From: Yamadazyma tenuis
Lineage: Eukaryota > Ascomycota > Pichiomycetes > Serinales > Debaryomycetaceae
Direction of reading: 5' to 3'
Assembly: GCF_029203305.1 (NCBI RefSeq)
Contig: NC_089466.1
Location: forward strand, 124,001 to 188,000
Length of the DNA stretch: 64,000 bases
Shown here: one piece after another, positions 46,461-55,739 of the stretch
How the letters are laid out: every line of letters starts with the position of its first letter
Numbering within the stretch: position 1 is the stretch's first letter
Translations under genes and position numbers: made by a program
The notes under the pieces: generated by a model
Database searches by the model: none
Seen by the model: only the letters and a program-made list of their open reading frames with translations
What the model was told of the DNA's origin: nothing

Positions 46461-47159
46461 CTAGTTCACCTTCGGCTTTGTGTGCGCCTGCTCAGCCTGA
46501 GCCCGGCTTACTTCCTTCTTTTTCTGGATCTTGATTCGGGTGTTCTGATAGGTATTCAACACAAAGTACACGGCATTGAAGAAAACCACCCACAACTCTG
46601 GGCTCAACAAGTTCTGTGCCACCATCAAACACATCAAGTTGGTGACCAAAGACCCACGAAGAATACGAGGATAGTTCTGGCTAAGGCCTTTTTGCACGAT
46701 GTTTTTCACCTTCAAAATCTCGTGCTTCAACTGCACCACAACCTTCTTGGGAGACGACAGCACCATGGCAGCCATGTCAGTGTCGGGCTTATAGTTGTTG
46801 ATGATGGAGATCCAGCTGGTGAAAATCCCCGACAAAATTGGAGTGATGGTCACGAGACTGGTGATGATCTGAAGAGCCTTTAGCACCGGAGTCAAGTTCT
46901 TACCACCGGCGTTGCCGAAGATCCGTGTGAGCACTCCGTAGAGATTGTGGGAAACTGGAGTTAGGATGCACGATCCGTAGAAGATCATTTGGATGATTTT
47001 GGAGTTTGGCTTGAGAGCAAACGACGAATAGTCTTTGGAGACGGCCGATGCGATGAGTTCGTTGAGACCATTTAAGATTCCGGCAGTGATGGCCTTGGTG
47101 AGGAGTGGGTTCTTCGCGAGGGCGTTAAGGTACACGGCGTTGACAGAACAAATCGACAT
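46461..47159 (-). CDS. Mpv17/PMP22-family membrane protein
   Basis: A 232-residue protein from the ATG at 47159 (MSICSVNAVYLNALAKNP); an upstream ATG at 47363 would add 68 residues and overlap the transporter gene. The opening YLNALAKNPLLTKAITAGILNGLNEL fits the Mpv17/PMP22 start, where four membrane segments follow. The C-terminal W-x-W-P block of classical members is weak (SPELWVVFFNAVYFVLNTY). Members sit in the inner mitochondrial membrane (Sym1) or in peroxisomes. A Lys/Arg-rich C-terminus (KIQKKKEVSRAQ) is present. Which branch it belongs to is not clear. Confidence 0.7.
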   Translation of the reverse strand: MSICSVNAVYLNALAKNPLLTKAITAGILNGLNELIASAVSKDYSSFALKPNSKIIQMIFYGSCILTPVSHNLYGVLTRIFGNAGGKNLTPVLKALQIITSLVTITPILSGIFTSWISIINNYKPDTDMAAMVLSSPKKVVVQLKHEILKVKNIVQKGLSQNYPRILRGSLVTNLMCLMVAQNLLSPELWVVFFNAVYFVLNTYQNTRIKIQKKKEVSRAQAEQAHTKPKVN

Positions 47160-47355
47160 GAGTGACAAAAAAAGGTTGTTTGTTGAAATCAGCGATATGC
47201 GTTGCTTTTGTAGATAGATAAGCGCGGGAGGATCCGAAGGAAGATCAGCATTGCAAACTGGCTGTGGTTGCCGCGGCGGCCCTCCGCGTGCGCGTTCAGA
47301 ATGCGTGCGCTCTACATGCTCTTCTTCAAACCATCCATACATTAACATATAACAA

Positions 47356-49287
47356 TTACTCAACGTGGCTAACTTCGGTCTTCTCGGTCCATTCTGGATT
47401 AGTCACCGCCATTCTCTTCTCATGCTCGTACAATGGCTCCATGGGAGTCACCTTTCTTCTGAGCACATGTTTGTTGACATTGTTCAGGAATTCCTGAAGC
47501 CTGTACCAAGCGTGCTTCCTTAAAGAAACCCCAAACACCTCATCCAATTCTTCCAACGTTAATCCCTTCGTTTCAGGAAGGAAAAGTAACACCAAGAAAA
47601 ACCCAACGATGTTCCAGGCAGCATAGAATCCAAATGCACCTTGTGGAGTGAACGCATTTCTCAATCTAGGCCAGGTGAACGCGAGAATAAAATTGAAAAA
47701 CCAACAGGTTGCAGTTGCAAAACCCATACCCAAGTCTCTGATGTACAATGGGAACGCCTCAGCCGAGTAGGTGAACGGAACCGGTCCTTCACCGCACGAA
47801 TAGATACAGGAATAGACGTAGATACCAAAGGCAATCAACCCGATTCTTCCATTTGGATTGGTGTCCTGATCGATCCAGAATCCACACATGGTGATAAGCA
47901 AAAAGAGCGACATCAATGGGAAGGTCGTCAACAACAAGTTCCTTCTACCGAAAGTATCGATGGTGTAGAAGGCCGGAATGGCGAAAAGAAAGTTAATCAT
48001 TCCGAACCCCCAGGATGCGAGCAAAGAGTCTCTGATACCCAAACCTGATTCCACGAAAATCGATGATGAGTAGTAGGCAATGACGTTGATACCACAGAAC
48101 TGTTGCATGAACATAACGATCCAAGCTCCTAAGGCTCCGTTTCTGTTTCTTCTGATGGTGAACATCTCAATGAGTCTCTTGTAGGTGGAGATTCCTCTAT
48201 ACGAGTGCTCCTCTGCCAACAAAACATGTTGGTAAAAACAGTCCCGGGCTGCTGCTATCCGCTCGTGTCTCAACTTTACCAACGACTCAAAGGCGTCGCC
48301 ATGCCTGTCATTACCCATCAACCATCTGGGAGACTCGGGAACAAATGGAATTTGAAACAACACGATGAACGCCGGAATACACGCACTTGCAACCATTAAT
48401 CTCCAGTTGAGTCCTTCACCAATTCCTCTGTCAGGAACCTTGTAGAACGCCAACGATGCGACGTACCCAAACATGATCCCCACGGCCGTGAAAAACTGCC
48501 ACAACATTACCAATGCACCTCTGATATGTCTAGGTACACACTCAGCCGCATACGCGGGAACGGTGGCAGACTTGATACCAATGCCGAACCCCAAAAAGAA
48601 CCGGGCAAGAAACAAGTGCCACCAGTTATTGACAAGACCCTGCCAAATACAGGTGAGGGCCGACACTACACAAGTCCAGAAAATGACCCATTTTCTACCA
48701 ACTTTCTTGTTGCACCAATCGGATAACCAGCAGGCAATGGTTGAAGCAGCAAGATATGGGGCTCCGTTGATTAACCCTTCAATCAAATCTTCATTCTTGT
48801 ACTTGACAATGTCCAATTGTTTGGGGTAATAAAGCACCGCCCCATTAATAACTGTTTCATCCATACCTTGCACTGCCGCAGCCATTGACCCCAAAGCGAT
48901 CACCTGGAACAACTTTTTGGGAACGTGCCACTTTTTGGTGGCCTCGAGGTTTAATCCGATTTTTTCCTCCTCCGTCAAGAACAGCATGGAGTTGAACTCA
49001 TCGGGCATTCTGGCCAAGGCAGCGGCCCTAGCAAATAAATCTGGGTCTAATCCGTGCTTGGATGCATAATTGCGGCCCATTTGCATAACTTGTTTTTCAC
49101 TGTACTGGGACAAGATATTACCTTTTTCGCCATTACCTGGCTCTGCCAACTTGGAGTGAAGACTTTCGGCATCATCAGGGAGTTTGTGCTTTTCCTCCTC
49201 GATTGAAGAGGAAGACGTGTTTTCATGATCTTCCGTAGTCATCAATGCCGGAGCAGTTGTCTCATGATCGAGGTGGTTTTCACTCAT
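47356..49287 (-). CDS. MFS sugar/polyol transporter (paralogue A)
   Basis: Plasma-membrane sugar-porter of 643 residues with twelve predicted membrane segments. Sugar-porter signatures: NKKVGRKWVIF, PESPRWLMG, QQFCGINVIAYYSSSIF, DTFGRRNLLL and PETKGLTLEELDEVFG. It has a long soluble N-terminus (about 125 residues), shared with paralogue B, containing GEKGNILSQYSEKQVMQMGRNYASKH. Substrate cannot be read; the NGAxLYY segment after the first membrane span recalls polyol or inositol-type porters more than HXT hexose carriers. A TATAAATT on the minus strand lies about 45 bp before the ATG. The region 47528-47763 is identical to paralogue B. Confidence 0.9.
   Translation of the reverse strand: MSENHLDHETTAPALMTTEDHENTSSSSIEEEKHKLPDDAESLHSKLAEPGNGEKGNILSQYSEKQVMQMGRNYASKHGLDPDLFARAAALARMPDEFNSMLFLTEEEKIGLNLEATKKWHVPKKLFQVIALGSMAAAVQGMDETVINGAVLYYPKQLDIVKYKNEDLIEGLINGAPYLAASTIACWLSDWCNKKVGRKWVIFWTCVVSALTCIWQGLVNNWWHLFLARFFLGFGIGIKSATVPAYAAECVPRHIRGALVMLWQFFTAVGIMFGYVASLAFYKVPDRGIGEGLNWRLMVASACIPAFIVLFQIPFVPESPRWLMGNDRHGDAFESLVKLRHERIAAARDCFYQHVLLAEEHSYRGISTYKRLIEMFTIRRNRNGALGAWIVMFMQQFCGINVIAYYSSSIFVESGLGIRDSLLASWGFGMINFLFAIPAFYTIDTFGRRNLLLTTFPLMSLFLLITMCGFWIDQDTNPNGRIGLIAFGIYVYSCIYSCGEGPVPFTYSAEAFPLYIRDLGMGFATATCWFFNFILAFTWPRLRNAFTPQGAFGFYAAWNIVGFFLVLLFLPETKGLTLEELDEVFGVSLRKHAWYRLQEFLNNVNKHVLRRKVTPMEPLYEHEKRMAVTNPEWTEKTEVSHVE
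47528..47763 (-). repeat. 236-bp tract identical to 50065-50300 (transporter paralogues)
   Basis: Base-by-base comparison of the two C-terminal coding regions shows no difference over 236 bp, including third positions, while sequence on both sides differs. A second near-identical stretch lies around 47868-47950 (one mismatch seen against paralogue B). Confidence 0.93.
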
Positions 49288-49889
49288 GTTGAATTCTGAA
49301 GGACTTGATAATTGTGGGGGGAATATGCTAAATTTATACTGCTAGGGTTTTCCAACTTTGCTAGTCATCCATTTGGTTTGCAAATTACGTATTGCATGAA
49401 GAAGAAAAACCATCTGGGGTATCGGTTACGAGCGTTGCGGCGTATATCCGGGTTTGGGATTGTAATTTTTTGGCAGGGCGAGGGCGGATAAATGGGGCAT
49501 TCCGGATGGGCACGGGACAAGGATATCCATTGGAGATGGGAGGCGGATGATAGAAGAATTATAACAACAGGCCTGGTAACCACTATCCTCAAACAACCAC
49601 CAGAACACGAGTTTTGAGTTTCTACTCCCAATCTAGAAACTCCACAAATCTTATTGTCAGGGATGATAACTCGTGGAGTGCTTTGGTGCCGTGCTTCCGT
49701 GAACTAGGGTGTAAGGTGGGGGTGCCTGGGTTGTGTACCCTTGGATGAGCCAGGCACTGTCTCACGGTCGGAATATGCAAATTCCGGATGTGGCAACCAC
49801 AATCTCAGACCTTCCCTTTTCCTGTTTTTAACCTCTCCTAGTGTGCCCTCTACATTGCGCACCTCTTGTATCCGTATATTCCTCTCTAC
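49288..49889. promoter_or_regulatory. Promoter region of transporter paralogue A
   Basis: A 602-bp gap without a gene. TATAAATT on the minus strand (49338-49331) lies close to the paralogue A start. A perfect inverted motif CGGAAT-N6-ATTCCG lies at 49769-49786, and ATTCCGGATG occurs twice (49499-49508 and 49781-49790), with further CGGAT copies at about 49484 and 49545. These are good candidates for a Zn2Cys6 regulator of carbon-source use. Confidence 0.55.
49769..49786. promoter_or_regulatory. Palindromic CGGAAT-N6-ATTCCG site
   Basis: Perfect six-base arms around ATGCAA, about 480 bp upstream of the paralogue A start. Inverted CGG triplets 12 bp apart fit the architecture of dimeric Zn2Cys6 factor sites. 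No factor is identified. Confidence 0.4.
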
Positions 49890-51803
49890 CTACTCGACAT
49901 GGCTCACCTCCGTCTTTTCGTTCCACTCCACGTTTGTCACCGCCATCCGCTTTTGATGTTCATATAACGGCTCGATTTCCTTCACCCGCCGCCTCAAAAT
50001 TCCTTTTTGAATCACGTTTTGGTTGAACTCCCGGAGTCTGTACGCGGCATGCTTCTTCAATGACACCCCAAACACCTCATCCAATTCTTCCAACGTTAAT
50101 CCCTTCGTTTCAGGAAGGAAAAGTAACACCAAGAAAAACCCAACGATGTTCCAGGCAGCATAGAATCCAAATGCACCTTGTGGAGTGAACGCATTTCTCA
50201 ATCTAGGCCAGGTGAACGCGAGAATAAAATTGAAAAACCAACAGGTTGCAGTTGCAAAACCCATACCCAAGTCTCTGATGTACAATGGGAACGCCTCAGC
50301 AGAATAAGTGAACGGAACCGGCCCTTCACCCGAGGAGTATATACATGTGTAAACATAGATTCCAAATGCAATTAACCCGATTCTACCATTAGGATTTGTT
50401 TCCTGATCGATCCAGAATCCACACATGGTGATAAGCAAAAAGAGCGACATCAACGGGAAGGTCGTCAACAACAAGTTCCTTCTACCAAAGGTGTCTATGG
50501 TATAGAAGGCCGGAAGTGCAAAAAGGAAATTGAGCATCCCAAACCCCCACGAGGCAATTAAGGCCTCTCTGACACCCAATCCCGACTCCACAAAGATAGA
50601 TGAGGAATAGTACGCAATGACGTTAATACCACAAAATTGTTGCATAAACATAACAATCCAGGCCCCCAAGGCTCCGTTCCTGTTTCTCCGGACCAGAAAC
50701 ATCTCCCACACCTTCCGATAAAATGGCACGCCCACATACGAACCCTCTTCTTGGAGAAGAACGTGCTGGTAAAAACAATCTCTTGCAGCCGCTATTTTCT
50801 CATGTCTCAACTTGGCCAACGACTCATACGCTTCCAGGTGCCTGCCCTTCCCCATGAGCCACCGGGGGGACTCGGGGACAAATGGCACTTGCACAAGCAC
50901 TATGAACGCAGGAATCCCAGCACTTCCAAGCATCAACCTCCAGTTGAGGCCATATGCCACACCCCTATCAGGCACCGTATAGAATGCCAACGAAGCCACG
51001 TACCCAAGCATAATTCCCACAGCTGTGAAAAACTGCCACAACATCACCAAAGCCCCTCTTATCTGTCTGGGAGTGCATTCTGCCGCATATGGTGGAACGG
51101 TGGCAGACTTTATTCCAACTCCGAATCCCATACAAAACCGGGCAATGAACAAGTGCCACCAGGTGTTGACAAACCCCTGCCATACACAGGTGACTCCTGA
51201 AATTAGACAAGTCCAGAAGATGACCCACTTACGGCCTAGCTTTCGGTTCCAGTAATCGGATGTCCAGCACGCGATACAAGAGGCTGCCAAGTACGGAGCC
51301 CCATTAATAAAGCCTTCAAGCAAATCCGGATTGGCCATGCTGCTAACTCCCAACTGGTCCACATAGTAGAGGGTAGCTCCATTGATCACTGACTGGTCCA
51401 TTCCTTGAACTGCAGCTGCCATAGACCCCAACGCAATCACTTGCACCAATTTATAGGGAACATGCCATTTGCGAGTAGCTTCTTTATGAAGACCTTCTTT
51501 CTCAGCATCTGTCACAAACGGCATAGCGTTGAACTGAAGGGGAGCCCGAGCCAATGCAGCGGCCCTTCCAAACAAGTCCAAATCTAAGTTGTGCTTGGAA
51601 GCGTAGTTTCTTCCCATTTGCATCACTTGGCTTTCACTGTATTGAGATAATATATTTCCCTTTTCTCCGTATCCTGGCTCGGCAAGTTTGGAGTGGATAC
51701 TGTCAAGATCCTCGGGGATTCTGGTTTTATCTTCGACCGATGCGGATGAAGAGGTACTGTCGAGAAGTCCGCTCTTTTTTGCAGCTGTGTCGACGAATAC
51801 CAT
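49890..51803 (-). CDS. MFS sugar/polyol transporter (paralogue B)
   Basis: A 637-residue tandem paralogue of the transporter downstream, same strand. It has the same soluble N-terminus (GEKGNILSQYSESQVMQMGRNYASKH), the sugar-porter signatures RKLGRKWVIF, PESPRWLMG, QQFCGINVIAYYSS and PETKGLTLEELDEVFG, and twelve membrane segments. The N-terminal third and the C-terminal tail have diverged from paralogue A, while parts of the C-terminal half are identical in DNA. TATAAATA on the minus strand (about 51859-51852) lies about 50 bp upstream of the start. Different substrate or regulation is possible; none can be named. Confidence 0.9.
   Translation of the reverse strand: MVFVDTAAKKSGLLDSTSSSASVEDKTRIPEDLDSIHSKLAEPGYGEKGNILSQYSESQVMQMGRNYASKHNLDLDLFGRAAALARAPLQFNAMPFVTDAEKEGLHKEATRKWHVPYKLVQVIALGSMAAAVQGMDQSVINGATLYYVDQLGVSSMANPDLLEGFINGAPYLAASCIACWTSDYWNRKLGRKWVIFWTCLISGVTCVWQGFVNTWWHLFIARFCMGFGVGIKSATVPPYAAECTPRQIRGALVMLWQFFTAVGIMLGYVASLAFYTVPDRGVAYGLNWRLMLGSAGIPAFIVLVQVPFVPESPRWLMGKGRHLEAYESLAKLRHEKIAAARDCFYQHVLLQEEGSYVGVPFYRKVWEMFLVRRNRNGALGAWIVMFMQQFCGINVIAYYSSSIFVESGLGVREALIASWGFGMLNFLFALPAFYTIDTFGRRNLLLTTFPLMSLFLLITMCGFWIDQETNPNGRIGLIAFGIYVYTCIYSSGEGPVPFTYSAEAFPLYIRDLGMGFATATCWFFNFILAFTWPRLRNAFTPQGAFGFYAAWNIVGFFLVLLFLPETKGLTLEELDEVFGVSLKKHAAYRLREFNQNVIQKGILRRRVKEIEPLYEHQKRMAVTNVEWNEKTEVSHVE
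50065..50300 (-). repeat. 236-bp tract identical to 47528-47763
   Basis: Direct repeat partner inside transporter paralogue B; centre-to-centre distance about 2.5 kb in the same orientation. Confidence 0.93.
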
Positions 51804-53421
51804 TAGGTTTTTTTTTCTGGGGAAACTCCAGCGAATGGCTACGATATGGCATATTTATACTTGGCTGAAAGACCTGGGGTTTGACTATAGATTTCTTGGA
51901 ACTACTTCTTGGCTAGTGACAAGTTCCTTGTAGTTTTTTCTTAGCACGATCATAATAGATGCAAAAACATCGGCGCGCGCCCCTTGCTATCCGGACAAAA
52001 GCTGTGAATGTGCCCCCAACACCCACCCTCGAAAGTCGTTCTGGCTGGACGCAAGTCTGCAGAGGATCGCCTCCGTCAAGTAAATTGCGCTAACAAAATT
52101 AGGGTCTATAGCACACAATTGATTATACTACAAAGCCCTTGACTGCCATACACCCATCCATTCTCCAACACTGCCATCTTTATCCGCCCAGCACTAAGGA
52201 TTCCGGACATATGCCCCGACCCTGAAACAAACACCAAATGCAACAGCAATAATAGAATAGTGCCCAGCAACACCAACTACATTAAGGTTGCTGCTGGAAT
52301 TAAGCCCACCATGCACTGCATAAAAATACCTCGAATTTCGTCTGAACTTACCTTGAGGGGTTGCCCGTACTCAAACATCTTCAGTATATTCGTCGTATCT
52401 CCCGTGAGACTCTCCGAAAAATCATACAACATAGTAAAGGGCAGTATCATCATACTATAAATCTAGCATATATGCAGAGCCTGTCAAACTTGGCTGTCCG
52501 GTCTTGCCCTAAACAGGTTCTAAAAACCGCGCCCTGTACTAGCCACCTCCTCTACCCCACTGGTTTGCTCCACGCAGCTGGCGCCGGTGCAGGTGTTCAT
52601 GCGCGATGATATCATTCACCGTTCTCCAGTGGCACTATTTTTTGTACTTTCCTTCCGAGAATCTAATTATATGAGCGTGAGGTTATGCCTGATGTGTTAC
52701 GGACGCTGTGCTCAATCGGGGTCGTCGGCCAGCTTTGTGCCCTATCGGTTACCAGGACCTGATAACGCTTACCATTTGTACAATTCTTGTGGGGATGTGG
52801 AGATTATAACCATGTCGGGATCTCAGACCGCCACAAGTTGTTGATGAAGACTTTGGCGTTCGATTTCCGATATCCTCATTTTGAAAAACTCGTGACAATT
52901 AACAGAAACATATAGAATTTGGGTGAATATTAAATTGAGATCGATTTCACATCTGAAGAGGGCTCCGTTCAAACGGACTTAGAAAAGCATCCGAATACAA
53001 AGCATTAGTGAGACTTTATAAAGGTTAATTGTCTCAGATCTATCTGAGTCTGTTTTGATGTGTTCGGAAATATGGAGTTCGACGAGTGTTCGTGTGCAAC
53101 ACTTTGCTAGCTCTTGCTGCGAATGTTTCTTTGTGGTTTGGGTAAGGATAGTATTTTGTATTTACAGGATACCTGCACAATCACATGCCTATGGATTCAA
53201 CATGGATGCAAACATTTGTTCAAATGAATTTGAAGATCGTGCTTGTTCTTTCCTTATTTCGATGAATGATCAGATTTCGCAGCCACTCGGGTACAATAAT
53301 TTTAATCTGAGTTCAAAACAATAATACATGGAACAAGGACAACTAGTGCTACTATAAGGTGTATTTATTGAGTTCCATAAGCCACCAAAATAATAGCCAC
53401 CTCTGGAACAAGTTTTCAAGT
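51804..53421. other. Long gene-poor region upstream of transporter paralogue B
   Basis: At 1.6 kb this is the longest gap. The first part should be the promoter of paralogue B, with a CGCGCGC at 51974-51980 and ATTCCGGACAT at about 52199-52209 that resembles the CGGAT motif upstream of paralogue A. From about 52250 on there are only short frames (60-90 codons) in all frames with no recognisable protein. I see no tRNA, LTR or tandem repeat. A decayed gene or a non-coding RNA is possible but nothing positive supports it. Confidence 0.45.
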
Positions 53422-53994
53422 TCAAAACACAAAGCCAAGGTGATATAGAATCATCATGATTCTCATATCTCTGGAACCTGGTAGACTGCTGAAACCGTAT
53501 GACTGGTATATTTTATCGATTTCTTGATCCGAAGAAGTCACTAAGTCTGGTAATGTCCCCGGATAATTTGGCCACATGCCGTTGACCTTCATCCAACAGA
53601 TTGGTCTATCAGGTTCGTTTACTATGTCGTGGAAGGAGTTAGCATCACGGATCATATTCTCTTCTAACACTTCTTCCTTATTTTGGTCCCCATCAATTTC
53701 AGCTCTTGTTCTTTCAAGTTTCGTATTGAAATCGTTGAATTCAACCGCCAACTTGGCGATACGAATGTCTTTCTCTTCATATCTAATTCTTTTTTGAAAT
53801 GATGCAACGGGGTCAAGTAAGGCCAAAACCCCACTGGACAAGTCCAAAAAGTATGTGGCTTGATCTGCAGTCTCTTTGGTTGAACAGTCGCTCAACTGAA
53901 CAAATTTGTTGGTCATTCTGATTGTAAGCATGGTAGTTGTACTTGGAATTTTCCACAGCTTTGGGTGCAAAAAAGTAATGATCGCGTCCAGCAT
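53422..53994 (-). CDS. Hypothetical protein, 190 residues
   Basis: Not recognised. The sequence has a mixed N-terminus (MLDAIITFLHPKLWKIP), a central charged helix likely to form a coiled coil (about 70-118: RIRYEEKDIRIAKLAVEF, KLERTRAEIDGD), and a C-terminal part with WMKVNGMWPNYPGTLPDL. No signal peptide or membrane segment is certain. It lies downstream of GLO3 on the same strand with a 188-bp gap holding a poly-A/T run. The composition looks like a real protein, but the gene may be young or fast evolving. Confidence 0.5.
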   Translation of the reverse strand: MLDAIITFLHPKLWKIPSTTTMLTIRMTNKFVQLSDCSTKETADQATYFLDLSSGVLALLDPVASFQKRIRYEEKDIRIAKLAVEFNDFNTKLERTRAEIDGDQNKEEVLEENMIRDANSFHDIVNEPDRPICWMKVNGMWPNYPGTLPDLVTSSDQEIDKIYQSYGFSSLPGSRDMRIMMILYHLGFVF

Positions 53995-54182
53995 TCCAAC
54001 TTCATAGGAAAGTCCAAGAGGTGATAAGGGATATGGTTAAAAAAAATTATTACAATGGTGATGTTTTGTGAGCCTCTAAACTATCTCTTAGGGTGTATTA
54101 AAGTTTAAACAAACAAATTAGCCACCTCTCGGGTTAATACATAAAATTGACTTTTCCGATATATACGTATAGAGTAAAACAC

Positions 54183-55616
54183 TCATCTCAAGAAGTCCCT
54201 CAAGTAGTTACCAACCTTATTCGCACCATCTTCCAAAACATCCTTCAAAACATCCAAATCCTGATTGGCATTACCGGAAAACTTACTGGCAAAATCTCTG
54301 GCGGTACTTTCCAAATCCCTGAGGGAGCCGGAAGTTGCTCTGCCTCTTTGTGGGTTACCTTGTTGTTCATCTTCGCCAAAGTATGAAGCCGAACTAATCA
54401 GCTGAGCGTTACCAAACTTTTGTAACTTTTCCCGAGCCTCTACCTGGGCATCTTTATCGAATCTTGGTCCTCTACCAAAATATTCATCCGACGAAAGAGC
54501 CTTTTGAGCACCAAACCGTTTGGACACTTCTCCAGTATATGCGGCCTCCTTATACTGTTTCTTGTTGGAATTGATAGTGTTATCACCAACAACCATACCG
54601 AATCCTAGTTTTTGGAACTGCTGGGTGGTTTCCTTAATAGGTGCGGGAGCCAACCTTTCTTTCTCCGTGGCACCTGCTCCCCCTAAAGACAAACCACCCG
54701 ACCCACTACCTGAAGTTTTGGAACTTTGCACCGGCTTGGTGGAAAAATCGTACTGTACTTCTGCTTCTTCCTCTGGCTTATATCCCAACTTCTTAGCCTC
54801 CTCAGCCTCCACCTTAGCCTTTCTTTCAAGCTCATCGAAATCGATGTCCTCCACCTCAGTCTTGTTGATCCGCTTGTTTTGCAAGCGAGAGTTCCTGGGA
54901 GCGTTTCCCTTGCTGGATAAAATTGACGACTTCTTATTGCCCAAGGTGGACGCTGAAGTTGCAGTTCTGTTTATCCTGGACGTCCTGGTAGTTATAGGTT
55001 TTCTGGCAGCAGGAGTCAGAGTCGTGCTTGGAGCCGTCAAGTCTTCGGTGGATGCAGAAGGAGTATTATTCTTGGACCCAAGTGGTGATGGGGTCGTAGT
55101 AATGGGTTTACTCCAGTTGGAAAAAAAGTCGTTATTTGAGTTGGAATCACTACTGTTACTGCTGTTGCTAACCTCCTCCGCATCGTTCAAGTCGTCCAAA
55201 GTCACCACGTCTGGATTCTTAATGGCATCTTCGGCCGCTCTTTGCTTCAATTTGTCTTTGTACTTTTTGGCCACGTTAGAGTTGTACTTGGCAGAAGCTT
55301 CAACCGATTTATTCAAGTACTGGCTTCCTCCGTTCTTCATGAAGAAGTCCTTGGCGGCATTGTTGCCACCAAACTTGAAGTTCCGTAACTGGATTCTCTG
55401 CCAGGAGTCCAAATTTGATGACTTGACAAATGATATATGGACACCTAAGTTCCTATGGACAGCCGAGCACTCCAAACATAACATCACCCCAAAGGGGATT
55501 GAGGTCCAGGTGGGATTTCTGTTCTCACAGTCAAAGCACACCTGATTGGTGGGGTGCTGCTTCAAACGGCCAAACACTTTTTCTGCCTCTTCTTTACTGG
55601 CAAACGAATCGCTCAT
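54183..55616 (-). CDS. GLO3: ARF GTPase-activating protein GLO3
   Basis: ArfGAP that triggers GTP hydrolysis on Arf1 during COPI retrograde Golgi-to-ER transport. The zinc finger is at the N-terminus: Cys27, Cys30, Cys47 and Cys50 (CFDC-x16-CLEC), followed by the arginine finger Arg55 in [10 protein letters not shown]. The middle is Ser/Thr-rich. The C-terminal Glo3 regulatory motif region shows repeated ISS-type blocks ([40 protein letters not shown]) and an amphipathic tail. The 477 residues match S. cerevisiae Glo3 (493). Gcs1 is excluded by these C-terminal blocks. Confidence 0.95.
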   Translation of the reverse strand: MSDSFASKEEAEKVFGRLKQHPTNQVCFDCENRNPTWTSIPFGVMLCLECSAVHRNLGVHISFVKSSNLDSWQRIQLRNFKFGGNNAAKDFFMKNGGSQYLNKSVEASAKYNSNVAKKYKDKLKQRAAEDAIKNPDVVTLDDLNDAEEVSNSSNSSDSNSNNDFFSNWSKPITTTPSPLGSKNNTPSASTEDLTAPSTTLTPAARKPITTRTSRINRTATSASTLGNKKSSILSSKGNAPRNSRLQNKRINKTEVEDIDFDELERKAKVEAEEAKKLGYKPEEEAEVQYDFSTKPVQSSKTSGSGSGGLSLGGAGATEKERLAPAPIKETTQQFQKLGFGMVVGDNTINSNKKQYKEAAYTGEVSKRFGAQKALSSDEYFGRGPRFDKDAQVEAREKLQKFGNAQLISSASYFGEDEQQGNPQRGRATSGSLRDLESTARDFASKFSGNANQDLDVLKDVLEDGANKVGNYLRDFLR

Positions 55617-55739
55617 GTTTGTTTTGTCCTTTGCTTTTCATCAACATTTCAGATCAACCGGTGCGACAGGCACTTGGACTGCGCGCACGACCTCCATTCA
55701 CTCGATGACTATATGTACATTAAAAATACTATTTACAAA

